The notes beneath the pieces were generated by a model. It saw only the letters and a list, made by a program, of their open reading frames with translations. It was not told where the DNA came from and ran no database searches. Below, one piece after another: positions 32,922-42,147 of a stretch of DNA of 64,000 bases. Numbering within the stretch: the stretch's first letter is position 1; each line of letters starts with the position of its first letter. A program made the position numbers and the translations under genes. The stretch is from Roseburia sp. (GTDB lineage: Bacteria > Bacillota > Clostridia > Lachnospirales > Lachnospiraceae). The stretch spans positions 1 to 64,000 of the forward strand of contig JALEKJ010000028.1 in assembly GCA_022771695.1 (NCBI GenBank). Direction: 5' to 3'.

Positions 32922-33053
32922 ATTTCCATAAACTGTGCTTTTGGACAGGAGTATTACGGCATAGAATAGAAAGTATTACCACAAGTTATGGATGACAACA
33001 AATTGCATAATTACTGATTAAAATACATCAAGAAATTAGTGGATTATGAATAT

Positions 33054-33081
33054 TGAGAAAAACGTAAAAATTTGCTATGAT
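33054..33081 (+). promoter_or_regulatory. Putative promoter of the liv operon
   Basis: TTGAGA (33054-33059) and TATGAT (33076-33081) are separated by 16 bp, placing transcription about 30 bases before the livJ ATG, with a CGAGGAGGA ribosome site between. Confidence 0.6.
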
Positions 33082-33119
33082 TTCAAAAAGAATGAAAGAC
33101 ATTCGAGGAGGAAACTATT

Positions 33120-34337
33120 ATGAAGAAAGCATTGAGTGTATTATTAGCAACTGCAATGGTTGCGACCTGTCTGGGCGGATGTGGACAGGAAAGTGAGAGC
33201 GGAAGCACAGATGCAGCAGGCAGTGCGGCAGGAACAGAGAATGCAGCAAGTGCAGAGGGCACAGCAGAAGCAGGTTCCGTATTTAAAATCGGAGGCATCG
33301 GACCTACTACAGGTGGTGCGGCAATTTACGGAACAGCTGTTATGAATGCAGCACAGATTGCGGTAGATGAAATCAATGCAGCCGGTGGTATGAACGGATA
33401 CCAGGTTGAATTCAAGGCAGAAGACGACCAGCATGATGCAGAGAAATCTGTAAATGCATACAACTCCTTAAAAGACTGGGGGATGCAGATTCTTATGGGT
33501 ACTGTAACAACAACTCCTTGTGTAGCGGTATCAGAAAAGACTGCAGAGGATGGAATGTTTGAATTGACACCATCTGCATCTTCTACGGATGTTATCGTAA
33601 ATGACAATGTATTCCAGGTATGTTTCACAGACCCGAATCAGGGAACAGCATCTGCACAGTATATTGCGCAGAACGGATTGGCTAGCAAGGTAGCAATCAT
33701 TTATGACAGCTCTGACGTGTATTCTTCCGGTATCGAAGCTACTTTCGTTGAAGAAGCTGCAAATCAGGGACTGGAAGTTGTAGCGGAGGAAGCTTTCACA
33801 GCAGATTCTAAGACAGACTTTTCCACTCAGTTGCAGAAAGCACAGAGTGCCGGTGCAGAATTAGTATTCTTGCCAATCTACTATACAGAGGCATCCATTA
33901 TCTTGACACAGGCAAACAGTATGGGATATGAGCCAACTTTCTTCGGTGTTGACGGTATGGATGGAATCCTTGGTGTTGAGAACTTTGATACTTCTTTGGC
34001 AGAGGGCGTTATGTTATTGACACCATTTGCAGCAGATGCACAGGATGAGGCTACACAGGCATTTGTTACCAAGTATCAGGAAGCTTATGGTGAGGTTCCA
34101 AACCAGTTTGCAGCAGACGCTTATGATGCAATCTATATTATCAAAGCCGCGATTGAAGAGGCCGGTGCAACACCGGATATGAGCGTATCTGATTTGGGAA
34201 CAGCTTTAAGCGAGGCGATGACAAAGATTACAGTAGACGGTCTGACCGGTGATGGAATGACATGGGAAGCAACCGGTGAAGCAAGTAAGGCACCAAAGGC
34301 AGTTGTGATTAAAGACGGTGCATATGCAGCAATGTAA
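33120..34337 (+). CDS. livJ: Branched-chain amino acid-binding lipoprotein, LivJ type, 405 aa
   Basis: The lipoprotein signal (MKKALSVLLATAMVATCLGGC) places the lipid cysteine at 21. The type I periplasmic-binding fold follows: FKIGGIGPTTGGAAIYGTAVMNAAQIAVDEINAAGG, a ligand-contact region ELTPSASSTDVI, and FFGVDGMDG. It resembles LivJ/LivK for leucine, isoleucine and valine, although related receptors bind other amino acids. It precedes livH with a terminator-like hairpin between, so the binding protein is likely made in excess of the membrane components. Confidence 0.93.
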   Translation: MKKALSVLLATAMVATCLGGCGQESESGSTDAAGSAAGTENAASAEGTAEAGSVFKIGGIGPTTGGAAIYGTAVMNAAQIAVDEINAAGGMNGYQVEFKAEDDQHDAEKSVNAYNSLKDWGMQILMGTVTTTPCVAVSEKTAEDGMFELTPSASSTDVIVNDNVFQVCFTDPNQGTASAQYIAQNGLASKVAIIYDSSDVYSSGIEATFVEEAANQGLEVVAEEAFTADSKTDFSTQLQKAQSAGAELVFLPIYYTEASIILTQANSMGYEPTFFGVDGMDGILGVENFDTSLAEGVMLLTPFAADAQDEATQAFVTKYQEAYGEVPNQFAADAYDAIYIIKAAIEEAGATPDMSVSDLGTALSEAMTKITVDGLTGDGMTWEATGEASKAPKAVVIKDGAYAAM

Positions 34338-34360
34338 TTAAGGCAATAATCTTTCCAATA

Positions 34361-34413
34361 AAGAGGTTGGCGCGTCGGTGGTATACGACACCGACGGTCA
34401 GCTTCTTTTTTTC
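34361..34413 (+). terminator. Terminator/attenuator between livJ and livH
   Basis: GTCGGTG (34374-34380) pairs with CACCGAC (34389-34395) around a GTATACGA loop, with an outer AAGAGG-TTGGC pairing, then seven Ts. Partial readthrough would lower livHMGF relative to livJ; a separate promoter is also possible. Confidence 0.75.
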
Positions 34414-34506
34414 CTTTTCATAATTGTATACAGGTATAAACTGTGCTATACTGAATAAAGCTATTTTGATTTAACGTATTAAAGAATGAAAGACAGAGGT
34501 GTTGTT

Positions 34507-35388
34507 ATGAATTTCTTATCCTATCTGATTAACGGAATCAGTCTGGGAAGTGTGTACGCAATTATTGCACTGGGGTACACCATGGTTTATGGTATTGCGA
34601 AGATGCTGAACTTTGCACATGGAGATGTTATCATGGTCGGATGCTATGTGACATTTCTTTCGATGAGCAGAATGGGATGGCACCCGTTACCGGCAGTTCT
34701 TCTCTCGATGATTGTGTGTACGGTACTTGGTGTGGTGATTGAAAAAATTGCATATAAGCCGCTTCGACGTGCGATTCCGCTGGCGGTACTTATCACAGCA
34801 ATCGGTGTCAGCTACTTTTTACAGAATGCCGCGTTGCTGCTGTTCGGTGCGGATACAAAGTCCTTTACTTCTGTTGTGACACTTCCGGCTTTAAAATTGG
34901 CAGGAGGGGCACTTACTATTTCGGGAACGACGATTGTGACTGTTGTTGTATGTATTGTAATCATGGTAGGATTAAGCTTGTTCATTAAGAAGACAAAGGC
35001 AGGTCAGGCGATGCTTGCGGTGTCCGAGGATAAGGATGCTGCACAGTTGATGGGAGTCAATGTCAATGCAACAATTTCCCTGACTTTTGCAATCGGCTCC
35101 GGTCTTGCGGCAATCGCAGGTGTACTGTTCTGTTCCGCATACCCGACTCTGACTCCGTATACCGGATCCATGCCGGGTATCAAAGCTTTTACAGCGGCAG
35201 TATTCGGCGGTATCGGCTCAATTCCCGGGGCATTGATTGGCGGAATTCTCTTGGGTGTGATAGAGATTCTGGGACGTGCATATATTTCTTCCCAGTTGTC
35301 AGATGCAATCGTATTTGCAGTTTTGATTATCGTGCTTTTGGTAAAGCCGACAGGAATTTTGGGCAAGAAGATGCAAGAGAAAGTCTAA
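34507..35388 (+). CDS. livH: Branched-chain amino acid permease LivH, 293 aa
   Basis: This inner-membrane permease has about eight hydrophobic segments, starting with FLSYLINGISLGSVYAIIALGYTMVYG, the family hallmark. Other typical motifs are MLNFAHGDVIMVGCY, LRRAIPLAVLITAIGVSYFLQN and the coupling region EDKDAAQLMGVNV, followed by FGGIGSIPGALIGG. ATG 34507 is preferred over an in-frame ATG at 34486 because AGAGGTG lies just upstream at good spacing. It partners with LivM to form the channel. Confidence 0.93.
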   Translation: MNFLSYLINGISLGSVYAIIALGYTMVYGIAKMLNFAHGDVIMVGCYVTFLSMSRMGWHPLPAVLLSMIVCTVLGVVIEKIAYKPLRRAIPLAVLITAIGVSYFLQNAALLLFGADTKSFTSVVTLPALKLAGGALTISGTTIVTVVVCIVIMVGLSLFIKKTKAGQAMLAVSEDKDAAQLMGVNVNATISLTFAIGSGLAAIAGVLFCSAYPTLTPYTGSMPGIKAFTAAVFGGIGSIPGALIGGILLGVIEILGRAYISSQLSDAIVFAVLIIVLLVKPTGILGKKMQEKV

Positions 35389-35413
35389 AGTGGAAAGGCA
35401 TGGTTATTATTAT

Positions 35414-36490
35414 ATGGCAAAGATAAATATAAAATCTATAAAAAAACAGACGCGTGACCATTTACTTACGTTTGCAATGGTTATTGTGGTGTATGTGGTA
35501 GTGCAGTTGCTGATTACAGCAGGTCAGATGTCCTCTCTGATGCAGGGACTCCTTGTGCCGATGTGCACCTATTCGATTGTTGCAATCGGTTTGAACCTTT
35601 GCGTCGGATATCTGGGAGAGCTAAGTATCGGACATGCGGGTTTTATGTGCGTGGGTGCATTTTCCGGTGCGTTCTGCACGAAACTGTTAGAGAGTGTGAT
35701 TACCAATAAAATCCTACTTTTTGCAGTTGCATTGCTTGTAGGAACGGCGATGGCTGCATTTTTTGGCTTTCTGATTGGAATTCCGGTTCTTCGCTTGCGC
35801 GGCGACTATCTTGCAATCGTAACACTTGCATTTGGTGAAATTATCAAAAATATTATCAATGTGCTTTACATAGCCAAAGATGTGGATGGCTTTCACTTTG
35901 CAATTTCAAATGGCAATGAAATCAAGCTTTCCGATGAAGGCACATGGCTGATTAACGGCGCAAAGGGAATCACGAAGATTCCACACCTTTCCAGCTTTAC
36001 AGCGGGTGTGATTTTGATTCTGATTTCTTTATTTGTGGTATATAATCTGGTAAATTCCAGAAGCGGACGTGCGATTATGGCAATCCGTGATAACCGTATT
36101 GCGGCAGAGTCAGTCGGCATCAATATCACAAAATTTAAATTGATGGCATTTACGATTTCTGCGGCAATCGCAGGTGCGGGCGGAGTGCTCTATGCGCACA
36201 ACCTTTCAACGGTTACGGCGACACCGGCGAACTTCGGATATAATATGTCCATCATGATTCTGGTATTCGTCGTGCTCGGCGGCATGGGTAATTTCCGTGG
36301 CTCTATCCTTGCGGCAGTACTTTTGACATTATTGCCGGAGGTATTGCGCGGACTTTCCGATTACCGTATGTTAATTTACTCCATTGTGTTGATTGCGATG
36401 ATGTTGTTTAACTGGGCACCAAAGTGTATTGAGTGGAGACAGAAGCTTATGGCTGGTTTCAAGAAGAATACTGAGAAAGGAGCTGCATAG
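35414..36490 (+). CDS. livM: Branched-chain amino acid permease LivM, 358 aa
   Basis: The protein has a short basic N-terminus (MAKINIKSIKKQTRDHLLTF), then a typical LivM core: LVPMCTYSIVAIGLNLCVGYLGELSIGHAGFMCVGAF, LRGDYLAIVTLAFGEIIKNI and the coupling helix IRDNRIAAESVGINITKFK. The C-terminal part contains FVVLGGMGNFRGS. ATG 35414 gives a natural family start, but no strong ribosome site precedes it; an in-frame GTG at 35390, one base after livH stops, is possible and would use translational coupling. Confidence 0.9.
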   Translation: MAKINIKSIKKQTRDHLLTFAMVIVVYVVVQLLITAGQMSSLMQGLLVPMCTYSIVAIGLNLCVGYLGELSIGHAGFMCVGAFSGAFCTKLLESVITNKILLFAVALLVGTAMAAFFGFLIGIPVLRLRGDYLAIVTLAFGEIIKNIINVLYIAKDVDGFHFAISNGNEIKLSDEGTWLINGAKGITKIPHLSSFTAGVILILISLFVVYNLVNSRSGRAIMAIRDNRIAAESVGINITKFKLMAFTISAAIAGAGGVLYAHNLSTVTATPANFGYNMSIMILVFVVLGGMGNFRGSILAAVLLTLLPEVLRGLSDYRMLIYSIVLIAMMLFNWAPKCIEWRQKLMAGFKKNTEKGAA

Positions 36491-36492
36491 CT

Positions 36493-37251
36493 ATGGCATT
36501 ATTGGAAGTAAAGAATCTTGGAATCTCCTTTGGTGGACTTCGCGCCGTAGATGGATTCCACATTTCGATTGAAAAAGGGCAGCTTTATGGTCTGATTGGT
36601 CCGAACGGAGCTGGTAAAACGACAGTTTTTAATATGCTGACAGGTGTTTATACGCCGGATGATGGTGTGATTACCTTGGATGGTGAAGACATTACCGGCA
36701 GAAAAACCATTGAGATTAATAAGGCCGGAATTGCCCGTACATTTCAGAATATTCGCCTGTTCAAAGAGCAAAGCGTACTTGATAATGTGAAGATTGGTTT
36801 GCATAATCAGATGACATATTCCACATTGACCGGAATCCTGCGTCTCCCGAAGTACCGTAAGATAGAAGCGGAGATGGATGAGAAGGCAATGGAACTTTTA
36901 AGGGTATTCGACCTTGATAAGGAAGCAAATTATCTTTCCTCAAATCTGCCATATGGTAAACAGAGAAAATTGGAGATTGCCCGTGCGCTTGCAACGAATC
37001 CCAAGCTGTTGTTGCTTGATGAGCCTGCGGCAGGCATGAACCCGAACGAAACCAAGGAATTGATGGACACTATCCACTTCGTAAGAGATGAGTTTGACAT
37101 GACAATTCTTTTGATTGAACATGACATGAAGCTGGTTTCCGGCATCTGTGAGGAGTTGACAGTGCTGAACTTCGGTCAGGTCTTAGCCGAGGGTAAGACG
37201 AGTGATGTGCTCAATAATCCGGAGGTAATTAAGGCATACCTCGGTGAGTAG
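36493..37251 (+). CDS. livG: Branched-chain amino acid ABC ATPase LivG, 252 aa
   Basis: Walker A is GPNGAGKT (36-43), with the family insert VYTPDDGVITLDGEDITG and ARTFQNIRLF. The signature segment is the LivG-specific LPYGKQRKLEIARAL; Walker B is LLLLDEPAAGM and the switch is LIEHDM. It begins two bases after livM behind AAAGGAG. It forms the motor with LivF. Confidence 0.95.
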   Translation: MALLEVKNLGISFGGLRAVDGFHISIEKGQLYGLIGPNGAGKTTVFNMLTGVYTPDDGVITLDGEDITGRKTIEINKAGIARTFQNIRLFKEQSVLDNVKIGLHNQMTYSTLTGILRLPKYRKIEAEMDEKAMELLRVFDLDKEANYLSSNLPYGKQRKLEIARALATNPKLLLLDEPAAGMNPNETKELMDTIHFVRDEFDMTILLIEHDMKLVSGICEELTVLNFGQVLAEGKTSDVLNNPEVIKAYLGE

Positions 37252-37286
37252 GTGCTGTGAAGTAAATTTGATGGAGGGCATTTAAT

Positions 37287-37997
37287 ATGGCAATGCTGGA
37301 AGTAAAAAATCTGGAAGTATACTATGGCGTGATTCAGGCCATCAAGGGTATTTCCTTTGAAGTAAACGAGGGGGAAGTCATTGCGTTAATCGGCGCGAAC
37401 GGAGCAGGTAAGACAACAACCCTCCAGACCATTACCGGGATGATAAAGCCTGCAGCAGGAGAAATCCTGTTTGAGGGTACGGATATTGCGAAAGTTCCGG
37501 GACATAAAATCGTATCTATGGGAATGGCGCATGTGCCGGAAGGAAGACGTGTGTTTGCGGAGTTATCGGTATATGAGAACTTAAAGCTTGGCGCCTACAC
37601 GAGGAAAGATAAAACGGAGATTGCAGAGTCCTTGCAGCGTGTGTATAAGAGCTTCCCGAGACTGGAAGAGCGAAAAAACCAGCTTGCAGGCACTTTAAGC
37701 GGTGGTGAACAGCAGATGCTTGCAATGGGCAGGGCATTGATGTCAAAGCCGAAGATTATTCTGATGGATGAGCCGTCTATGGGGCTTTCACCGATTTTTG
37801 TTGAGGAGATTTTTAATATCGTACGAGAGATTTCCGCGAGCGGCACGACGGTGCTTCTTGTTGAGCAGAATGCGAAAAAAGCGCTGTCAATTGCAGACCG
37901 TGCATATGTGCTTGAGACAGGAAATATTGTTCTTTCCGGTGATGCGAAAGAAATGATGAACAATGATTCCATTAAGAAGGCATATTTGGGCGAGTAA
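37287..37997 (+). CDS. livF: Branched-chain amino acid ABC ATPase LivF, 236 aa
   Basis: The start MLEVKNLEVYYGVIQAIKGISFEV, Walker A GANGAGKT (36-43), AHVPEGRRVFAELSVYENL, signature LSGGEQQMLAMGRAL, Walker B IILMDEPSMGLSP and LLVEQNA are all diagnostic of LivF. It lies 35 bp after livG behind TGGAGG and closes the liv operon. Downstream are GC-rich hairpins rather than a classic terminator. Confidence 0.95.
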   Translation: MAMLEVKNLEVYYGVIQAIKGISFEVNEGEVIALIGANGAGKTTTLQTITGMIKPAAGEILFEGTDIAKVPGHKIVSMGMAHVPEGRRVFAELSVYENLKLGAYTRKDKTEIAESLQRVYKSFPRLEERKNQLAGTLSGGEQQMLAMGRALMSKPKIILMDEPSMGLSPIFVEEIFNIVREISASGTTVLLVEQNAKKALSIADRAYVLETGNIVLSGDAKEMMNNDSIKKAYLGE

Positions 37998-38011
37998 TGA
38001 GCAGTGCCAGA

Positions 38012-38165
38012 TTGCAAGAAGAAGGAACTGCCTGCTTGCAGGCAAGGACGTTCTTCTGCAAGCTGATTCGGCGAATGCCGGAAAGCGAGATGGAACAAAA
38101 TCAAGCGCAGCTTGATTCGTGGAATCGAGCGGGGCACTGCGGAGTAAATGTGCCGCAATGAAATT
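38012..38165. repeat. GC-rich palindrome cluster between livF and the kinase gene
   Basis: A nested hairpin (38012-38061) has an outer stem TTGCAAGAAGAA against TTCTTCTGCAA and an inner perfect stem TGCCTGC-TT-GCAGGCA. Further short inverted repeats follow (CTTGATTCGTGGAATCGAG; TGCCGCAATGAAATTGCGGGGCA in two parts). The composition differs from the flanks. It may be an old palindromic repeat element or an mRNA-stabilising structure. Confidence 0.5.
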
Positions 38166-38204
38166 GCGGGGCACCGCGGGAGAAATAGATGGGAGGCAAT
38201 AACT

Positions 38205-38831
38205 ATGAAAAAAACCGTTATTACAATCGCAAGAAGCTACGGAAGCGGCGGACGAACATTGGGAAAGCTTCTGGCAGAAAGGTTGGGGATGAACTGCTAT
38301 GACAGAGAGATTCTAAGGATGGCATCTGACGAGAGCGGCATCAATGAGGCGCTGTTCGGACAGGCGGATGAGAAACTGAAGAAATCTCCGCTCATGGGAA
38401 TTTTAAGAAAAAATCCTTACAAGGGCGGTGTGATTCCGCCGGAGAGTTCAGATTTTGTATCAGATGACAATCTGTTTAACTATCAGGCAAAAGTAATCCG
38501 CGAATTGGCAGAGCAGGAGTCCTGCATTATCATTGGGCGATGCGCAGACTATGTGTTAAAAGACAACCCGGATGTATTGCGTTTATATTTCTATGCGCCT
38601 CTTGAGGATTGCGTGGCACGTGTTATGAACCAGAATGGATTGACGGAGAAGGAAGCGGTCAAGAAGATTGAGAAGATTGATAAGTATCGTGCAGATTACT
38701 ACCATTATTACACGGGAAGAGACTGGAACGATGCGAGAAATTATGACTTCTGTCTGGATACGACATCCATGAGTTATGAGAAGCTGACGGAAGTGGTGGA
38801 AAACTTTATAAAAATTTATCAGAAACCGTAA
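38205..38831 (+). CDS. Cytidylate kinase-like protein, 208 aa
   Basis: The N-terminus ITIARSYGSGGRTLGKLLAERLG is a P-loop of the CMP-kinase-like family (P-loop SYGSGGRT), with a lid region containing RVMNQNGLTEKEAVKKIEKIDKYRADYYHYYTGRDW. The central GRCADYVLKD also fits. This stand-alone cytidylate-kinase-like group is common in Firmicutes, is distinct from housekeeping Cmk and has no settled substrate. ATG 38205 is preferred because GGGAGG precedes it; a longer in-frame start at 38148 lies in the palindrome region. The gene ends at a terminator. Confidence 0.88.
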   Translation: MKKTVITIARSYGSGGRTLGKLLAERLGMNCYDREILRMASDESGINEALFGQADEKLKKSPLMGILRKNPYKGGVIPPESSDFVSDDNLFNYQAKVIRELAEQESCIIIGRCADYVLKDNPDVLRLYFYAPLEDCVARVMNQNGLTEKEAVKKIEKIDKYRADYYHYYTGRDWNDARNYDFCLDTTSMSYEKLTEVVENFIKIYQKP

Positions 38832-38883
38832 CGGATAAATCTTTGAAAAGAAGGATGCAAAGAAAGAAGCGGCATGATATAAT

Positions 38884-38923
38884 AAAAAGTGCTTTGGTAG
38901 GATACCGGAGCACTTTTTATTAC
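38884..38923 (+). terminator. Terminator after the kinase-like gene
   Basis: AAAAAGTGCT pairs with AGCACTTTTT over ten base pairs, with an inner GGTA/TACC pairing, leaving a T-run on either strand. Confidence 0.85.
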
Positions 38924-38946
38924 AATAGGAATAGAGGAGATAATCT

Positions 38947-40695
38947 ATGAATACGGAATGGTCTTTAAAAGAGATATATACGGGAATAGACGACCCGGCA
39001 TATGAGGAAGATATCAGGAAAACAGAGCAGAAACTCATGGAACTTTCTGACTTCATAAAGAATGCAGAGGGGAGGAGCTGGCTAGAGAAGGCAGAAGGAT
39101 TGCTTGGACTGTTGGAGGAAACGCTTGATACACTGTTTAAGGTGATGATATATGTGGAACTGCGTCAGTCTGTCGATACAGAGGACGGCGACATGATGGC
39201 ACAGCAGAACCGTCTGATGCGTATCTATGCGAAAATGTCTCCGCTTGAGGCAGCCACGCAGAAGATTTTAGCAGAGATCCCGGATGTGGATGCACTGGCA
39301 GCAGAGAGCGAGATTGTGCGTGAAAACGCATTTTATTTGAAACAGGTAAAAATGGATGCAAAGCATCTTTTGTCAGATGATGTGGAAGAGATGATATCTT
39401 CCATGAATGTCAGCGGAGGCGCTGCATGGAGCCAGCTTCAGGCGTATCTGACCTCCACGGTAAAGGTGGATTACGACGGCGGACAGATGACATTGTCCGA
39501 AATCCGGAATCTGGCATACAGCCCGGATGCAGCAGTGCGTAAAGCAGCGTACGAGGCAGAACTTGCAGCGTATGAGAAGATTCAGGACTCGGTGGCATTT
39601 TCTTTGAACCATATCAAAAATCAGGTGACGATGCTGTGCGGCAAGCGTGGATACGAGTCGCCGCTTTCTATGACGTTAGAAGAATCCCGCATGAAGCGTG
39701 AAACCCTGGATGCGATGATGGAAGCGATTGAAGAGTATTTGCCGGTGTTCCGCAAATATCTGCGCAAGAAAGGCGAAATGTTGGGGCATGCGAATGGTCT
39801 GCCATGGTATGATTTGTTCGCACCATTGGGAAAGGCGGATAAGACCTACACGATTGAGGAGGCGAAGGATTATCTGATTGACACCTTCCGAAAATTCACG
39901 CCGGATATGGCAGAAATGATGCAGGAGGCGTTTGAGCAGGAGTGGATTGACTTCTATCCGAGAAAGGGAAAACAGGGCGGTGCATTCTGTGCCGGCGTGC
40001 CATGCTTAAAGCAGAGCCGTATTTTGACGAACTATGATGGTTATTTCGGCTCAATCGGGACATTGGCGCATGAGCTTGGTCACGCGTTCCACAACAGACA
40101 GATTGAGAATAACCGTCCGTTAAACCAAGATTATCCGATGCCGGTTGCAGAGACAGCATCTACCTTTAACGAGGTGCATTTGGGACAGGCGGCACTGAAG
40201 GATGCGACAGGTGAAGAGCGCTTGAATTTATTGGAAAATGATTTGAGAGAGCAGACACAGTGCATCGTGGATATCTATTCCAGATACCTTTTTGAGACAG
40301 CAGTGTTTGAGCAAAGTCAGCAGAAGTTCTTGATGGCGGACGACTTAAAGGCGCTTATGTTGGATGCACAGAAGAAGGCTTACGGGGATGGCTTGGACGA
40401 AACATGTATGCATCCGTATATGTGGGCTTGTAAGAGCCATTACTACAGTGAGGGCTTGAGTTTCTACAACTTCCCATATGCATTTGGAAACCTGTTTGCA
40501 ATGGGATTATACAGCTTGTTCTTAAAAGAGGGCGATGCCTTTGTAGAGAAGTATAAGGCGATGCTTGCGGCTACACCTTGTTGTACGATTGAGGAAGCAG
40601 GCGCAATGATGGGAATTGATTTGACCAAGAAGGCGTTCTGGGAGGAGAGTCTGTCTCAGATAGCGAAGACGGTAGAAGCTTTTTGTGAGATGTAA
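38947..40695 (+). CDS. pepF: Oligoendopeptidase F-type M3 metallopeptidase, 582 aa
   Basis: The zinc-binding HELGH motif is at residues 375-379 (SIGTLAHELGHAFHNRQ), with the downstream glutamate in ETASTFNEVHLG, the M3 hallmark. The N-terminal half is the helical lid typical of M3B (PepF) enzymes, and the C-terminus has the conserved YKAMLAATPCC segment. It lacks a signal peptide, so it works in the cytoplasm, cutting medium-sized peptides into amino acids. Next to two peptide importers and a branched-chain amino acid importer it likely processes imported peptides. Confidence 0.94.
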   Translation: MNTEWSLKEIYTGIDDPAYEEDIRKTEQKLMELSDFIKNAEGRSWLEKAEGLLGLLEETLDTLFKVMIYVELRQSVDTEDGDMMAQQNRLMRIYAKMSPLEAATQKILAEIPDVDALAAESEIVRENAFYLKQVKMDAKHLLSDDVEEMISSMNVSGGAAWSQLQAYLTSTVKVDYDGGQMTLSEIRNLAYSPDAAVRKAAYEAELAAYEKIQDSVAFSLNHIKNQVTMLCGKRGYESPLSMTLEESRMKRETLDAMMEAIEEYLPVFRKYLRKKGEMLGHANGLPWYDLFAPLGKADKTYTIEEAKDYLIDTFRKFTPDMAEMMQEAFEQEWIDFYPRKGKQGGAFCAGVPCLKQSRILTNYDGYFGSIGTLAHELGHAFHNRQIENNRPLNQDYPMPVAETASTFNEVHLGQAALKDATGEERLNLLENDLREQTQCIVDIYSRYLFETAVFEQSQQKFLMADDLKALMLDAQKKAYGDGLDETCMHPYMWACKSHYYSEGLSFYNFPYAFGNLFAMGLYSLFLKEGDAFVEKYKAMLAATPCCTIEEAGAMMGIDLTKKAFWEESLSQIAKTVEAFCEM

Positions 40696-40750
40696 TGTAC
40701 GCTTGTGTGGATTTACAAAAGATAAAAAGAGATAAAACGGGGGTTTTGAA

Positions 40751-41878
40751 ATGGAAGATTTAAGAGAGATGATGCCGAAAAAGCTTGGCTTTGGATGTAT
40801 GCGCCTGCCGATCTTAAACGGTAAGACGGAGCAGATTGATGACGCAGCATTTTGCAGGATGATTGATTCATATATGGAGCAGGGATTTGTGTATTTTGAT
40901 ACGGCGTATCCCTATCACAATCAAAAGTCGGAAGAAGCGGTAAAACGATGTCTGGTACAGCGCTATGACAGGGAAAAGTTTTATCTGGCAGATAAGATGC
41001 CGCTTTGGCTTGCAAAGGAAAATGCGGATTATCAGAAGATTTTTGACACGCAACTGGAGCGTTGCGGAGTGGAGTACTTTGACTTTTACTTGCTTCACGC
41101 AATGGATGCCGAGCGTTTTGCGGAGACCGAAGGAAAGGGCGGCTTTGCATTTGTACAGAAGATGAAGTCAGAGGGAAAAGCTCGTCATATCGGATTTTCG
41201 TTTCACGATAGCGCCGAGGTGTTGGATGAGATTCTGTCAAAGCACCCGGAGATGGAGTTTGTGCAGTTGCAGATTAACTATTATGATTGGGAATCCGAGA
41301 ATGTACAGTCGCGAAAATGCTATGAGACCGCAGTAAAGCATGGGGTGCCGGTCATCGTGATGGAGCCGGTAAAAGGTGGAACCTTGGCAACCATGGTGGG
41401 TGAGCCTGCGCGTCTGCTAAAGGACTTGAATGCGGATGCGTCGTTTGCATCGTTTGCTATCCGCTATGCGGCATCTTTAGAAAATGTCATGCTTGTATTG
41501 AGCGGTATGTCAAATGAGGAACAGCTTGCCGATAACACTTCCTATATGCGGGAATTTCATCCACTTTCCGACAGGGAACAGGAAGCAATCGGAAAGGTTG
41601 TGGAAGAACTTGCAAAGATGCCTACAATCGCCTGTACGAAATGCCGGTATTGTGTGGAGGGCTGTCCGAAGAAAATCTCAATACCGGATGTGTTTGCGGA
41701 TTATAACATGTCCGTGCAGTTTGGTGTAAATGACCAAAACATAGGAAGTTATGCGCGGCATACCGCGGAAAACGGCAAAGCAGAGGATTGCATTCGTTGC
41801 GGAAAATGCGAGGAACAATGTCCACAGCATCTTCCGATACGAGAACTGTTGGAGAAAGTTGCAGAGACATTTGCATAA
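40751..41878 (+). CDS. Aldo/keto reductase with C-terminal 4Fe-4S motifs, 375 aa
   Basis: An AKR barrel occupies residues about 8-280 with the catalytic pieces FDTAYPYHN (Asp, Tyr), LADKMPLW (Lys) and FYLLHAMD (His). The C-terminal part adds two cysteine clusters, CTKCRYCVEGCP and CIRCGKCEEQCP, which bind iron-sulfur clusters. This fused form is frequent in anaerobes. The substrate is not known and is probably not a simple sugar. It has its own terminator at 41898. Confidence 0.92.
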   Translation: MEDLREMMPKKLGFGCMRLPILNGKTEQIDDAAFCRMIDSYMEQGFVYFDTAYPYHNQKSEEAVKRCLVQRYDREKFYLADKMPLWLAKENADYQKIFDTQLERCGVEYFDFYLLHAMDAERFAETEGKGGFAFVQKMKSEGKARHIGFSFHDSAEVLDEILSKHPEMEFVQLQINYYDWESENVQSRKCYETAVKHGVPVIVMEPVKGGTLATMVGEPARLLKDLNADASFASFAIRYAASLENVMLVLSGMSNEEQLADNTSYMREFHPLSDREQEAIGKVVEELAKMPTIACTKCRYCVEGCPKKISIPDVFADYNMSVQFGVNDQNIGSYARHTAENGKAEDCIRCGKCEEQCPQHLPIRELLEKVAETFA

Positions 41879-41897
41879 GAAATATGTGAGATGATGA

Positions 41898-41942
41898 TAA
41901 AAAGCGGCATGACTGTGCTAGGATGCAGTTCTGCTGCTTTTT
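41898..41942 (+). terminator. Terminator after the aldo/keto reductase
   Basis: AAAAGCGGCA pairs with TGCTGCTTTT (one G-U pair), with Ts following. The remaining gap to 42,147 is very AT-rich and holds a -10-like TATAAT (42084-42089) without a clear -35. Confidence 0.75.
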
Positions 41943-42147
41943 GTGCATTTTGGATAAGAGAACAAAGAAAATGCATAAAAAGCAGACAAAAGCATCAATA
42001 AAAATATTAAGAAAATATAAAATATGTTAAAATTGTGCTAAGAATCTCAAAATAATACGGTTTTCTTTGGATATAAATATCATTATAATTTAATCATGAA
42101 GTCGTGATAAGCGATGGGTAGTTACAAATTATAAGGAGGGTTTTGTA

